The notes under the pieces: model-generated
What the model was told of the DNA's origin: nothing
Seen by the model: the letters and a program-made list of their open reading frames with translations, nothing else
Database searches by the model: none
Shown here: positions 24,304 through 33,837 of the stretch, one piece after another
How the letters are laid out: each line of letters begins with the position of its first letter
Position numbering within the stretch: position 1 is the first letter of the stretch
Program-made: the position numbers and the translations under genes
Assembly (NCBI GenBank): GCA_964499015.1
Contig: CAZCJA010000001.1
Span: 8,573 to 72,572 of the forward strand
Reading direction: 5' to 3'
Length of the DNA stretch: 64,000 nucleotides
Source of the DNA: CAZCJA01 sp964499015
GTDB lineage: Bacteria; Elusimicrobiota; Elusimicrobia; F11

Positions 24304-25519
24304 CCCAACCCCCGTCTTGCAGTTCTTTGGCGAGAGAGATCTTAATCTTTTCCATATGCGGTTCGGGAACCGAACCAACTTTTTCCGCGAGAATCGTTTT
24401 TAGGCCTTTGATCACCTCGCGCTGCACGCTGAAGTCGGCGTCTTTCATCATCTTGAGCATGATATCGACCGTCTCGGTCGATGCGATGCGCGCCAGCGAC
24501 ATGACGATGCTCATGCGCACCTGCGGTTTGCTGTCGCCGGCCAATTGTTCCAAGAATTTGACCGCGTCGGCAGGCGAGGTCTGATACAAACTGAGCGAGC
24601 GTTCGGCGATGCGCTCCCACGCTTCGCGCTTCACCAAGGACGGTGCGTCGACGACGATATCAAGGATTTGCTGCTCCTGCTGCCGGGCCAACGGCCGGGA
24701 CGCCACCACCGCGCGGGGCGCGCCCGGCCATTGAACCAGCGGCGCCGCCATCGACGGCATGACCACAGGGGGCGGGTCTTTGCGCTTCTGTTCAAGCTCG
24801 CGCTTGAGCGCCTGCAGTTCATCGGCCCGCTGGCGCAGCTGGGCCTCTTTCTGCTGGACCTGCGCTTTCAGCGAAGCCAAATCGCTCTCCAAAACTTTCT
24901 CTTTCTCCTCCTTCAGGCGCATGCGCTCATCGTGCAATTCCAGCTTCTCCCACAACTTTTTACGATCCAGTATCAGCATGAAAATAAAGCTCGCAACAAG
25001 CAGGAAGATAAACACGGTCAGCGCGATCCACAGAAATGAAATGGCCGTTTCTTTCCCGGCGGCGGGGACGGCCGCCGGTACGGAAACGGCCAAAGCGGGA
25101 GCGGCCGGCGCGGCCGCAGCAATGGGCGTTTCTATTTTTCGTTCCACGCGTGACGCGGCCTCTCGAGGCGGCGCTTCGCGGCGCTGCGTTTCCTTGAGCG
25201 CGGCGCCTGCGAAAATCAGATCGCGATTGTCCGGAAAAAAGGAGAGAGCTTCCTGATAGAAGCGTTTGGCGTCGGCCGTCTTCCCGGCAGCCAAGAGACC
25301 GTTCAACTCTTTGGTGTAAAGCTTGAGCAGCATGTTTCTGGCCTTTTCGTGGGAAGCGTCCGCGCGCACCACGTCGGAAAGGGTGGAGATGGCCTTGCGC
25401 GCGTCTCCTTCGAGAAAACTCTTCACGCCGGCTTTGTATTTCTCATCGAGCACCGGGTCGGCGTGCGCCACCGGCGCGCTGAGCGAAATTAAGAAAAGAA
25501 GGGCGAATATCCGTTTCAT
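24296..25519 (-). CDS. Membrane-anchored TPR/HEAT-repeat protein
   Basis: 407 aa. Signal peptide 1-20 (cut after VAHA) or an uncleaved anchor; TPR-like helices about 24-110; Ala/Pro-rich linker; membrane span about 165-187 (LWIALTVFIFLLVASFIFML); charged coiled coil 188-250; Pro-rich linker; and HEAT-like repeats about 310-400 (SKPQVRMSIVMSLARI, DADFSVQREVIKGLKTI). It is a scaffold-type architecture, with the TPR part outside and the HEAT part across the membrane. It starts 2 bp after the PorV-like gene and overlaps the NnrS-like gene, so it belongs to the operon. It may assist export or assembly of the Kelch/FN3 protein. Confidence 0.7.
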   Translation of the reverse strand: MKRIFALLFLISLSAPVAHADPVLDEKYKAGVKSFLEGDARKAISTLSDVVRADASHEKARNMLLKLYTKELNGLLAAGKTADAKRFYQEALSFFPDNRDLIFAGAALKETQRREAPPREAASRVERKIETPIAAAAPAAPALAVSVPAAVPAAGKETAISFLWIALTVFIFLLVASFIFMLILDRKKLWEKLELHDERMRLKEEKEKVLESDLASLKAQVQQKEAQLRQRADELQALKRELEQKRKDPPPVVMPSMAAPLVQWPGAPRAVVASRPLARQQEQQILDIVVDAPSLVKREAWERIAERSLSLYQTSPADAVKFLEQLAGDSKPQVRMSIVMSLARIASTETVDIMLKMMKDADFSVQREVIKGLKTILAEKVGSVPEPHMEKIKISLAKELQDGGWVV

Positions 25520-25521
25520 AC

Positions 25522-27000
25522 CTATTTCTCCTCGGACATCAATTTCTGAAATTCTTTGAGGCGTTTGTAGAGAACGCCCGCTTCCTGGTTGTCCGGGTCG
25601 CTTTCGATGACCGCGACCAGCGCGGCTTCGGCGTCCGCGTAGCGTTCCGCGTCAATGGCGACGCGGGCGCGCGCCAGGTTCAAAAGCGCCATCGCTTCAT
25701 GGTTGTCGGCCATAGAGGCGCCGTTGGATTCGATGCGGATCACGACTTCCGCGTACTTTTCCTGCTTGTAAAGTTCTTTCGACGACGCGATGACGTCCAC
25801 GACGCGTTTGCGCTCCCGCACGACGCGCACCTGCGAAATCAATTCTTTGGCAGCGGGGTCTTCAGGTGAAATCCGCATAATCTCATAGGCCAATTTATTG
25901 GCTTCCTCGTAACGTTCGTCTTTGAAGAGCCTGAGGGCGCGGGCGCGCATCTCCACTAGTTTTTCTTCTTCGCCCAAACTCTTTTTCTCGATTTCCAGTT
26001 TCGACTTTATCTCGTCCAGCTCCCGTTCTTCCTGCAGCATTTCCTTGCGTTTGCGCTCTATCGCGCTGGCCGAGAAGGATTGGAACAAGCCGTATTTAAA
26101 GGTAAAGCCGAAGCGGTGCATCATGGCGATTTCGTTCAATGACACCGCGTAGTCGAGCGCCAAGGCGCCTTGAGTGATGCCGAGGCCGAACGTGTATTCG
26201 CGTTGATTGATGCCCCAGCGCAGGAAAAGCGGGCTGCCGCGCAACTCCACCACGTCGATCTGAAAACCGGCGCCCCAGCGCGTCGCGCCGCCCACCGCGT
26301 TCACGTCCTGCGTCATGACCAGCATTCGACCGAACACGGGAACGCTCGTCTGCAGGCCGGCGCGCACGTTGGTTGCATGGCTTTCCGCTTCGGTGCCGAG
26401 CTTGATCGTTGGCGCGAGAAGATTCTGCACAGCGATGCCCAGCCGGACGCGATTTTGCAGCGCATTAAGCGTCACCCCGGCGTCGGCTCCGTATCCGCCG
26501 GCGTCTTCATCGGCCACCGATTGCCGCACCCACTTAACGCTGAAACCGGCGTCCAGCCAGCCGCGCAGGCGGCGCGCGTAGGTCGTGCTGAACATCATGT
26601 TTTTCTCGCTGAAACTTCCCAGCGATTGGCCGAACGAATCGGTTTTTTCCGCTTCCCCCGAATCCAATTGATAGATCATAAAGCCCAAGTGGTCCCAATT
26701 CGCCCACGGATAAAGCAGCGCGAGGGCGTTCATCTGTCCGCCTTCGAACAGCGGTGACGACATGATCGACATTTCCCCGATGCGCGAACCGGCGATGCCG
26801 GCCGGATTGTAATAGGCGGCGTCGGCGCCCGCGGATGCGACGCCGGTGTTGCCCATTCCCGCGTGGCGCGCGCTGGCGGCCAGCGTGGAGAGCGTTTCGC
26901 CGGGCAAGCCGGCGTCTTCGGCGCGGCTGCGAAACGGGACGTCAAACGCACCCGCGTTTAAGCTCCCGAACAAAACAATGAAGAGTCCGAGGCGTCTCAT
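25522..27000 (-). CDS. PorV-like outer-membrane barrel with C-terminal coiled coil and TPR
   Basis: 492 aa. Signal peptide 1-18 (cut after AGA). The barrel (about 25-305) opens with the PorV/PorQ hallmark ARHAGMGNTGVASAGADAAYYNPAGIA. A charged coiled coil (310-360) and TPR-like helices (360-490) follow, an extension absent from ordinary PorV. PorV proteins are outer-membrane carriers that take type IX substrates from the translocon. The ATG overlaps the TGA of the Kelch/FN3 gene by 4 nt. That protein carries a type IX-like C-terminal domain, so a carrier-cargo pair is the simplest reading. No translocon gene (SprA, PorK, PorL, PorM, PorN) is visible here. Confidence 0.78.
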   Translation of the reverse strand: MRRLGLFIVLFGSLNAGAFDVPFRSRAEDAGLPGETLSTLAASARHAGMGNTGVASAGADAAYYNPAGIAGSRIGEMSIMSSPLFEGGQMNALALLYPWANWDHLGFMIYQLDSGEAEKTDSFGQSLGSFSEKNMMFSTTYARRLRGWLDAGFSVKWVRQSVADEDAGGYGADAGVTLNALQNRVRLGIAVQNLLAPTIKLGTEAESHATNVRAGLQTSVPVFGRMLVMTQDVNAVGGATRWGAGFQIDVVELRGSPLFLRWGINQREYTFGLGITQGALALDYAVSLNEIAMMHRFGFTFKYGLFQSFSASAIERKRKEMLQEERELDEIKSKLEIEKKSLGEEEKLVEMRARALRLFKDERYEEANKLAYEIMRISPEDPAAKELISQVRVVRERKRVVDVIASSKELYKQEKYAEVVIRIESNGASMADNHEAMALLNLARARVAIDAERYADAEAALVAVIESDPDNQEAGVLYKRLKEFQKLMSEEK

Positions 27001-30000
27001 TTGAGCACCCCGATGCGGCGGTTTTTACGGACGGTTTCGGCGCCGGATTTGGCTTCAATCACCGCGATGTACATGCCGTTGGCGACCGCGTCTCCGCCGC
27101 CGTTGAGGCCGTTCCACGACACCTCGTTCAGCCAACCCGACGGACTTCCTTGGCCGCCGGTGGCGCCGCTGGCGAAGGTCAAGGTGTTCACCAAATCGCC
27201 GACGATGTTGTAAATGCGGATCGTTACGTCCGCATCCGCGGTCAAAACATATTGAATGCGCGTGTTCTCGCGCCCCGCGGCAAACGGATTTGGGAAGTTC
27301 GCGAGCGACGACAATAAGCCATCCGGCGATGGCGCGCCCACCATGCTGTACACGGCCAAGCCGCTGGACGTCACCGCCACGTTGGCCGCCGCGCGCGACA
27401 AAGAGCCCGCTTGGTTTTCGACCAGCCGCCACGAGCCATCGGCATTCAAACGCGCCGCCTTTAGATCGCCCGGATTAAAGCCGCGCACGCTGGAAACATT
27501 TTCAACGTCCGGAAGCTGCATCGTCAATCGCACGGTCGGCTCCACGCCAGCGATCGTGTTGCCGCTTAAATCGGCCAAGCGCACGTCCCACGTCGGATAA
27601 TTGATCAGCGTGATCAAACGGTCCTGCAGCGCTTTGGCGCTGGCCATTTCCAATAATCCCGCCTGGGTCACTTCCGCGTCCTGAAAATCCGGATAGGCGT
27701 CGCCCGGAATGGGCGAAAGAATTTCCACCGTGATCATGCGGTCGGGGCTTTTCACTTTGCTGCGGCTCAAGGTAAAGGTCGCCGTGCCGCTGACGACGGA
27801 CGACACGCCGTCGGACGCCGTCACGGCCCACCCATAAACCGTGTCCGCCGCGAGGGTGTTGATGTTGGGCGTGTAGGAGGTCTGCGCCAAGTTCGAAGCG
27901 ACCACCGGATTGGTCGCGTCCAACACGTTCCAATACCGCAATTGATAACGGACCGGGTCGCCGTCTTCATCGTCGGACGCTTCCCATGCGAATGTCACGT
28001 GGAAAATCGATGGGAAATCATCGGCCAGCGGTTTGAGCAACGAAAAATTCTCCGGGCCGTGATTGTTGTCGATTTCAAAAACGCTGCTAATGTCCTGCGC
28101 GGTCAGCGGCGGAACACTTGCGTCGGCGCTGACGATGCGCGCGCGATAGTTCGCTCCATTCGTCCACGCGGTCGAATTAAATGCGTAAGAGGTGCCGGTG
28201 GTCGTCACCAGCAGTTGGTACGTCGTCCCCCCGTTCGACGACAACGACAGGTCGAACGAATAGCTATTGAAGGAACTGGGGCTGACCAGCTGCCATTCGA
28301 AAACATACGTGCCGGCAATCGACTGCTGGAACGCGGGCGCGCTGATGAAATTCACCGACGGCGGCGTGTTGTTGCCGGAGCGGGTCAAATTGGCGCTCGA
28401 AGCCATGGCCTGCAATCCCATCGGGTCGGTGGCTTCAACGCGCAGGCGGTATTGACTGCCGTTGGGCAGGCCGGAAACGGACCACACGTAGAACGTCGCC
28501 GGGGACGTGACCGTCGCGATTGCAATCGGATAGCTCGCGCCGCCGTTCATCGACAATTTAATCGCGTAGGTGAGGGCATCTCCGTCCACGTCCGCGGCGT
28601 CCCAGGAAATATTGACCGGATTGGACAAGGTCCCGGACATGGGGTTCGTCAACGCAATGGCCGGCGCGCGATTGGTCGCGGTCGACGGGCTGACCGTGGA
28701 GATTCCCGAAAGCGAGCCAAGCGGATCCTGCAAACGAATCGCAAAATAATAGGTGGTCCCGTCGGCGAGGCCGCCGATCGTGTTTTGAAAAACATTTCCG
28801 GTCGTTCCGGTGAAGACTCCGCTCGACTGGAACGGCGCCGCCGTCCAATCGGCATCGAGCAGGATGGGGCCGTCGGTGCGGTACTTAATGGCGTAGATGC
28901 CGCCGACCGTCGGAAGATCGTCGTCGCCGGCGTACGTCCATGTAACGTCGATGGCGCCGTTGGCTGCTCCGCGGGCGGCCGTTAACTGCGAGATCGCCAC
29001 GGGCGGACGGTTGGTGACGATCGAGGGATGGACCGTCGACAGCGCCGATGAGCGGCTCAATTCATCGACCAGCTTCATCGCGAAATAATAAGTGGTTTCG
29101 GTTTCGAGGCCGGTGACGACCGAAATCTGCACCGCGCCGCTGCTCGCGTTGTAGGAAAAACTTTTTTGTCCATCGGCGAGCGCCCAATCCGTTTCGTCGG
29201 CCATGAGGCGCGTTTTGGAGTAGCGCACGGTGGCGATGCCTTCGTCGGGTCCCGTGGGCTCGTCGCCCGGAAAAATCCAGGTTACGGTGACGTCCGAATT
29301 AAGCGGACCGCGCGATAGAGACATCGATGACACCGCAACGGGCGTGTTATTTGTGCGCACGGCCGGGCTCACCGTCGATAACGTCGAGACATTGCCGTTC
29401 TCATCAATGGTCTTGACCGCAAAATAGTATGTGGTCGCTTCCGCCAAGCCGGAAATAACGGTCGTAATCTGCTGGCTCGCCGCCGCGGTCAGTGAAAACG
29501 TGGAGCTGGCGGCGGCGCTCCACGTGGGCTCGGACAGAATCGCGCCGGCGGTGGAATAACGGACGACGTACTGTCCGCCGTCGATCGAACCGTTGTCGTC
29601 CCCCGGAAAAGTCCATCCCAGCGTAATCTGATCGTGGCCTGGGCCGGCGAGCGCATTCATGACCGTTACCGCGGACGCCGGCGTAACGGTGTCGATAAAT
29701 AAAGAAAAAGGCGCGCTCCAGACACCGACCAAGTCCCGGGCGTCGGTGGCGCGCACGCGCCAGTACCAGGTGGTCTGCGCCAGCGTGACCGTCGATACAT
29801 AGGAGATAAGCGTGGAGGTCGAGATCACCGCGTGCGTGCTGAACGCGGGCGCCGCGAAGTCAGACGACGTCGCGGCCATCAAATCATAGGTGAACGGCGC
29901 GTCGCCCGCTCCGTCGGGGTCGTTGGTCGGCGTCCATGAAAACGTCGGTTCGGTCGTGTTGATGCGCGCGCCATTGGCGGGATCCTGCAAATCCGGCGCG

Positions 30001-31427
30001 TGGGCCGAACGGTTGTAATCCAAAAGGATTTGTTCGATAGAAAAACGGTTTGGCATGTCCGCGGACTCAAAAAGCGCGCGCACCTTGACCGCGTGATAGT
30101 CAACCGCGTCAGACCACAGCGCGACCGGGGTCTGATCACGAATCGTGTAATAAGTGGTGGTCAAACCGTCGGGACCGCTGAAATTTCCGAACGACGCGCC
30201 GGTCGTTGAGTAGGCAACCTGTAGATAAAGCGTGGTGCCTGCCGGAAGCGTTGTCGACGAGAAATCAACCGTGACGCTGGTCCAGCCGATGTTCATATCG
30301 CTTTCGGTGAACAGCGCCGGCGACGTCCATGAACCGGTGGATTTGAGCGTGTACAGCCACGTGGAACGCGTGGACGTGGTGCGGCGGCCACCCACCATCG
30401 CGCCGCGGCCGGTTTGTTCGTCAAAATACATCTCGTGTCCGTAGCGGCCGAGCGGGTTTGTCTCCACGTTGAAAACAGCCCAGCGATTTTTTACGGCGTC
30501 ATAGAAATACACGATGCCCCACGCAAGCGTCGCGCTTTTTAAACCGCCTGAAAGAACCGTCTGGCCTTGGACCGGGTCGTAAACCATCGCCGCGTGCACC
30601 AGCGCCGGCGGCGGCATTGACGGGTTCTTGTCGGTCCAAACGCGCGACGCCGCATCATAGAACCACGTATCGCTGAACAAATCCTCTTCATTCCAAGTGG
30701 TGTCGCGTCCGCCGAACAAAACGAAACCGCCCTGTTCTGCGTCATACGTCATTGCGGGGCCGATGCGCGGCGATGGCGCGGGCGTTAAACTGTGCGACGT
30801 CCAGGTAAGGGCATCCGCATCAAATTCCCACGTCGTGTTGGCCAGCGCTTGAAGCTGCGTTTGTTCGCCGCCGAACACCACCACCTTGCGCTCATCCGGA
30901 TCGAACCCCATCCCGAAAAAACCGCGCGCCTCCGGTGTGGAAACGGCGATCACGCGCGACCAATCGTTCAGGGTTTGATCGTACAGCCACGTGTCATCCA
31001 ACGCGTCTCCCGCCTGTGTTTTTCCGCCGAAGAGAAGAAATTTATCGCCCATCCAAACCATCTTATGCCCATACCGCGCGCACGGACCGGTTGACGGCGA
31101 CACCTGCGTCCAACCCGTGCCCGATTCCCACTCCCAGGTATCGCCGTACACGGTGTCATTGTGGTCGCGGCCGCCGAAGAGAACGAGAGTTTTCTGATCG
31201 GAGTCTTGACCGAGGCCAAAATCGTTGCGCGGCGAGAATACGGCGTCGAAAAAATCCCAGCGACCTAAAAACGTCAACACGCCTTGTTCCACGTGCGTGT
31301 TATCGAATGTGCCGCTGGAGAAAGAGACCGCGCTGTAGGTGAGCGTCTGCGCGGCGGCCGGAACCGCCCACAGAATAAGGAGGAGCGAAATGGTTCTAAT
31401 GACCGTGATGAGTGAGATCTTTTTCAT
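26997..31427 (-). CDS. Kelch/fibronectin-III surface protein with type IX-like sorting domain
   Basis: 1,476 aa. Signal peptide 1-27 (cut after AAA). About six Kelch-like blades lie between residues 80 and 370 (LVLFGGRDHNDTVYGDTWEW and repeats of VxFGG-D-W-YD). A β-sandwich follows. Three FN3 repeats (about 580-890) each start with a WxxPGDD/YAGDD strand and end TTYYFAxK plus LSTVxPxxxTN. Three more divergent Ig/FN3-like repeats run to about 1,190. The C-terminus (about 1,375-1,476) begins LANFPNPFAAGREN, has IRIYNIVGDLV and W-N-G-x-NxxG, and ends in a basic strand: a FlgD-Ig/type IX-like sorting domain. Probably surface-attached or secreted and used in adhesion or glycan contact. Confidence 0.88.
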   Translation of the reverse strand: MKKISLITVIRTISLLLILWAVPAAAQTLTYSAVSFSSGTFDNTHVEQGVLTFLGRWDFFDAVFSPRNDFGLGQDSDQKTLVLFGGRDHNDTVYGDTWEWESGTGWTQVSPSTGPCARYGHKMVWMGDKFLLFGGKTQAGDALDDTWLYDQTLNDWSRVIAVSTPEARGFFGMGFDPDERKVVVFGGEQTQLQALANTTWEFDADALTWTSHSLTPAPSPRIGPAMTYDAEQGGFVLFGGRDTTWNEEDLFSDTWFYDAASRVWTDKNPSMPPPALVHAAMVYDPVQGQTVLSGGLKSATLAWGIVYFYDAVKNRWAVFNVETNPLGRYGHEMYFDEQTGRGAMVGGRRTTSTRSTWLYTLKSTGSWTSPALFTESDMNIGWTSVTVDFSSTTLPAGTTLYLQVAYSTTGASFGNFSGPDGLTTTYYTIRDQTPVALWSDAVDYHAVKVRALFESADMPNRFSIEQILLDYNRSAHAPDLQDPANGARINTTEPTFSWTPTNDPDGAGDAPFTYDLMAATSSDFAAPAFSTHAVISTSTLISYVSTVTLAQTTWYWRVRATDARDLVGVWSAPFSLFIDTVTPASAVTVMNALAGPGHDQITLGWTFPGDDNGSIDGGQYVVRYSTAGAILSEPTWSAAASSTFSLTAAASQQITTVISGLAEATTYYFAVKTIDENGNVSTLSTVSPAVRTNNTPVAVSSMSLSRGPLNSDVTVTWIFPGDEPTGPDEGIATVRYSKTRLMADETDWALADGQKSFSYNASSGAVQISVVTGLETETTYYFAMKLVDELSRSSALSTVHPSIVTNRPPVAISQLTAARGAANGAIDVTWTYAGDDDLPTVGGIYAIKYRTDGPILLDADWTAAPFQSSGVFTGTTGNVFQNTIGGLADGTTYYFAIRLQDPLGSLSGISTVSPSTATNRAPAIALTNPMSGTLSNPVNISWDAADVDGDALTYAIKLSMNGGASYPIAIATVTSPATFYVWSVSGLPNGSQYRLRVEATDPMGLQAMASSANLTRSGNNTPPSVNFISAPAFQQSIAGTYVFEWQLVSPSSFNSYSFDLSLSSNGGTTYQLLVTTTGTSYAFNSTAWTNGANYRARIVSADASVPPLTAQDISSVFEIDNNHGPENFSLLKPLADDFPSIFHVTFAWEASDDEDGDPVRYQLRYWNVLDATNPVVASNLAQTSYTPNINTLAADTVYGWAVTASDGVSSVVSGTATFTLSRSKVKSPDRMITVEILSPIPGDAYPDFQDAEVTQAGLLEMASAKALQDRLITLINYPTWDVRLADLSGNTIAGVEPTVRLTMQLPDVENVSSVRGFNPGDLKAARLNADGSWRLVENQAGSLSRAAANVAVTSSGLAVYSMVGAPSPDGLLSSLANFPNPFAAGRENTRIQYVLTADADVTIRIYNIVGDLVNTLTFASGATGGQGSPSGWLNEVSWNGLNGGGDAVANGMYIAVIEAKSGAETVRKNRRIGVLK

Positions 31428-31452
31428 CGTCCCCGTGAAAAGATCGCGTTAT

Positions 31453-31854
31453 TTAAACGGCGGTTTTCTTCATCAGTATCCCGTCCAAGCATTCCAATAG
31501 AGTCGGAATGCGGAAGGGTTTCTCGATATAGGCCGCCACTTTTAAGTCTTCGCGGATCTCGAGCAACTCCTTTAAGTGCCCTTTGCCGGTAATGACCACG
31601 ACCGGAATACCGGCCGTTTTTGGATTGTCCTTAAGCCGCATATTGACGGAGTGGCCGTCCAATTTCGGCATCATCAAATCAAGCACGATCACGTCCGGGA
31701 TGCGTTTTTCAACCGCCTCCAACGCCATCATTCCGTCGTGCGCCTCTTCCACCACGTAGCCGCGGCGGGTCAGCGCCGCGTTCAGGACGTAGCGCACGTC
31801 GGGTTCGTCGTCGACCACCAGGATCACCGGCCGCTTCGCTTCAAGTTCGCTCAT
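31453..31854 (-). CDS. Single-domain response regulator
   Basis: 133 aa, receiver domain only, with VVDDEPD, phospho-acceptor in VIVLDLMMPKLDG, Thr in VVITGKG and Lys in IEKPFRIP. Its ATG overlaps the kinase stop by 4 nt, so it is translationally coupled and the likely phospho-acceptor of that kinase. The Kelch/FN3 gene follows 25 bp downstream. Confidence 0.9.
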   Translation of the reverse strand: MSELEAKRPVILVVDDEPDVRYVLNAALTRRGYVVEEAHDGMMALEAVEKRIPDVIVLDLMMPKLDGHSVNMRLKDNPKTAGIPVVVITGKGHLKELLEIREDLKVAAYIEKPFRIPTLLECLDGILMKKTAV

Positions 31855-33005
31855 AACAACACCGCCTTCTCCGCGGGAACACGCTGAATGGGCAGCTTGA
31901 TGAAACAGCTGGTTCCCTTTCCCAATTCGCTTTCAAACCAGGCCTTGCCGCCGTGCATAACGACGATCGAACGGACGATGGAAAGACCGATGCCGGCGCC
32001 GCCGACCGCTCGCGTGCTGGACGAATCTTCCTGGTAAAAGCGCTCGAACACCCGGGCCAAGTTTTCCTTGGAAATGCCGCGGCCCGTATCCCAGATGCAG
32101 ACGCTTACCATGTCGTCTTCTTTGGCGAAGCGCGCGCCGATTTTGCCGCCGGCCGGCGTGAACTTAATCGCATTGCCGATCAAATTGATGAACACCTGAT
32201 GCATTTGGTCGTAATCGCCGTCGATTTCGATCTTGCCGAGGCCGTTTAATTCCACGTCCCAGGTCAGCCCCTGCTTGGCGATCAGCGGCGACAGGTTGGT
32301 GAATGCTTCATTTACTAGACCGGCGATGTCCATCTTCAAGAATTTCGGCTTGAGCGTGCCGCTCTCGATGCGCGAGAACGTGAGGATGTTGTTGACGATC
32401 TGGTTCAGGCGAAGAATGTTGTTTTGGATAATCTGTGCGGTGGCTTTCGACCTCTCGCCGATCTTGTCCGCCAGATCCTCGAAAAGAAGGTCGACCGCGG
32501 CGCCCAGAGAGAAAAGCGGCGTGCGCAATTCGTGCGACACGTTGGAAACCACCTCGGATTTGAATTTATCCAGCTCTTCCAGTTTGGTGAGCGACATCTT
32601 AAGAGTCTGAATTTCGTCGCGCTGGGCGCTGTGCTGGAGGCATTTATAGGCCATGGCCACCATTTCATCTACGCTGAACGGCTTGGCGATATAATCGCAC
32701 GCACCTTGGCGGATACACTCGACCGCCCCTTCCACGGTGGCCTCCCCCGTTAATATGTTTATGCAGCTGGGGACCTTATTGCTGCGGCAATATTTGAGGA
32801 GCTACATACCTCCGATGCCGGGCATATAAAAATCGGTGAATATAACGCTAAAGGAAGCTTCTTTAAGTTTGGCGATGGCTTCTTCGCCGCTACCAGCCAA
32901 TGTGACGTTAAAACCTTCCTGGACCAGCACCCGGCTCCACAGACGCAGCAACCCTTTGTCGTCGTCGACGATCAAGATGCTTTTAGGCTCCGCCGCGTGG
33001 CTCAT
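31851..33005 (-). pseudogene. REC-histidine kinase gene interrupted by an in-frame amber codon
   Basis: Read through, the frame encodes a receiver domain (about residues 1-125) followed by HisKA (SNVSHELRTPLFSLGAAVD) and HATPase_c (LIGNAIKFTPAGG, WDTGRGIS, GAGIGLSIV). A TAG at 32802-32804 stops it after DFYMPGIGGM; the same frame continues LLKYCRSNKVPS, the normal next segment. Related receivers have Glu here, so a single G-to-T change (GAG to TAG) explains it. The upstream piece (ATG 33005) has all receiver acidic residues but lacks the Lys. GTG at 32735, behind GGGGGAGG, could restart translation and give an intact 294-aa kinase. Either a recent mutation, a sequencing error, or a gene now working from the restart. 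Confidence 0.82.
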
Positions 33006-33134
33006 ATCGCCCCCCCCAGTTAACTAGATTAATTGTGTTAATATGAATTTAATGTTTTTATTGAATATTTCAAGTGCTTCGTGTTTTAACTATGAAAATA
33101 AGGGTGATTTAAGGATAGCGGGCGCTTCCCCTCC

Positions 33135-33163
33135 TTGACAAAATCGCCGCCCCGAGGTATCTA
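33135..33163 (+). promoter_or_regulatory. Consensus σ70-type promoter of the HTH-REC gene
   Basis: TTGACA at 33135-33140 and TATCTA at 33158-33163 with a 17-bp spacer, 40 bp before ATG 33203. The rest of the 197-bp divergent gap (33006-33202) is AT-rich near 33030-33115 and shows nothing else I can name. Confidence 0.75.
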
Positions 33164-33202
33164 TAGCCGGAATAATTAGAATACATTGGAAAGGAGACCG
33201 AG

Positions 33203-33811
33203 ATGCCCGAGACCGCTGCCCCCATCGCCTACTCCACCTTTGAAGTGGCCCAATTGATCGGCGTGGACATGACCACGGTGATTGGTTGGTGCAAGCAAGG
33301 CAAGCTTGCCGCGTACACCACCCCCGGCAAACACCGCCGGATCAAGGCAGACGACTTGGTGGCTTTTTTAACGGCGTACAAGATGCCCATTCCACCCTTG
33401 CTCGTGCGAGATTCGGAACTGCGCTGTGTTGTTGTCGACGACGAATCCCCCATCCGCGCCATCATCAAGCGGGCTCTAAAGGACCTGGATTCGTCGATCC
33501 AAATTCACGAAGCGAGCAATGGTTTCGAGGCCGGCCGGAAAATAACCGACGTTCTGCCTCATTTTGTCGTCTTGGATTTGAATTTACCGGGGATGGATGG
33601 TTTTCAGGTGTGCCAAATCATTAAAAGCGACGCCCGTCTTAAACAAACCAAGATTCTGGCGATTTCCGGCTTTGACACCGCGGAGACTCATAAGAAGATC
33701 CTCAATGCCGGCGCCGATGAGTTCCTGCCCAAGCCATTCGGCGTTGATGCTGTCAAAAAGAAAATTCTCGCGTTTCTTCCCGGCCGAACCGTTAAAAAAA
33801 GCGAGAAATAA
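33203..33811 (+). CDS. Excisionase-type HTH fused to a receiver domain
   Basis: 202 aa. Residues 8-60 are a MerR/excisionase-like DNA-binding helix-turn-helix (YSTFEVAQLIGVDMTTVIGWCKQGKL, then the wing TPGKHRRIKADDLVAFL). Residues 75-195 are a receiver domain with VVDDESP, phospho-acceptor in FVVLDLNLPGMDG, Ser in AISGFD and Lys in LPKPFGVD. This is the reverse of the usual order, in which the receiver is N-terminal. AAGGAGACC gives a good Shine-Dalgarno before the ATG, and a consensus promoter lies upstream. It is divergent from the broken kinase operon and converges on the hybrid kinase, either of which could phosphorylate it. Confidence 0.9.
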   Translation: MPETAAPIAYSTFEVAQLIGVDMTTVIGWCKQGKLAAYTTPGKHRRIKADDLVAFLTAYKMPIPPLLVRDSELRCVVVDDESPIRAIIKRALKDLDSSIQIHEASNGFEAGRKITDVLPHFVVLDLNLPGMDGFQVCQIIKSDARLKQTKILAISGFDTAETHKKILNAGADEFLPKPFGVDAVKKKILAFLPGRTVKKSEK

Positions 33812-33837
33812 GAGCGACACCAGGGAACCTGTTCCGG

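Noticed and set aside
32802..32804. TAG as a reassigned sense codon
   Set aside because: TAG ends several intact genes here (1042, 2394, 48596, 51469), so UAG is a normal stop.
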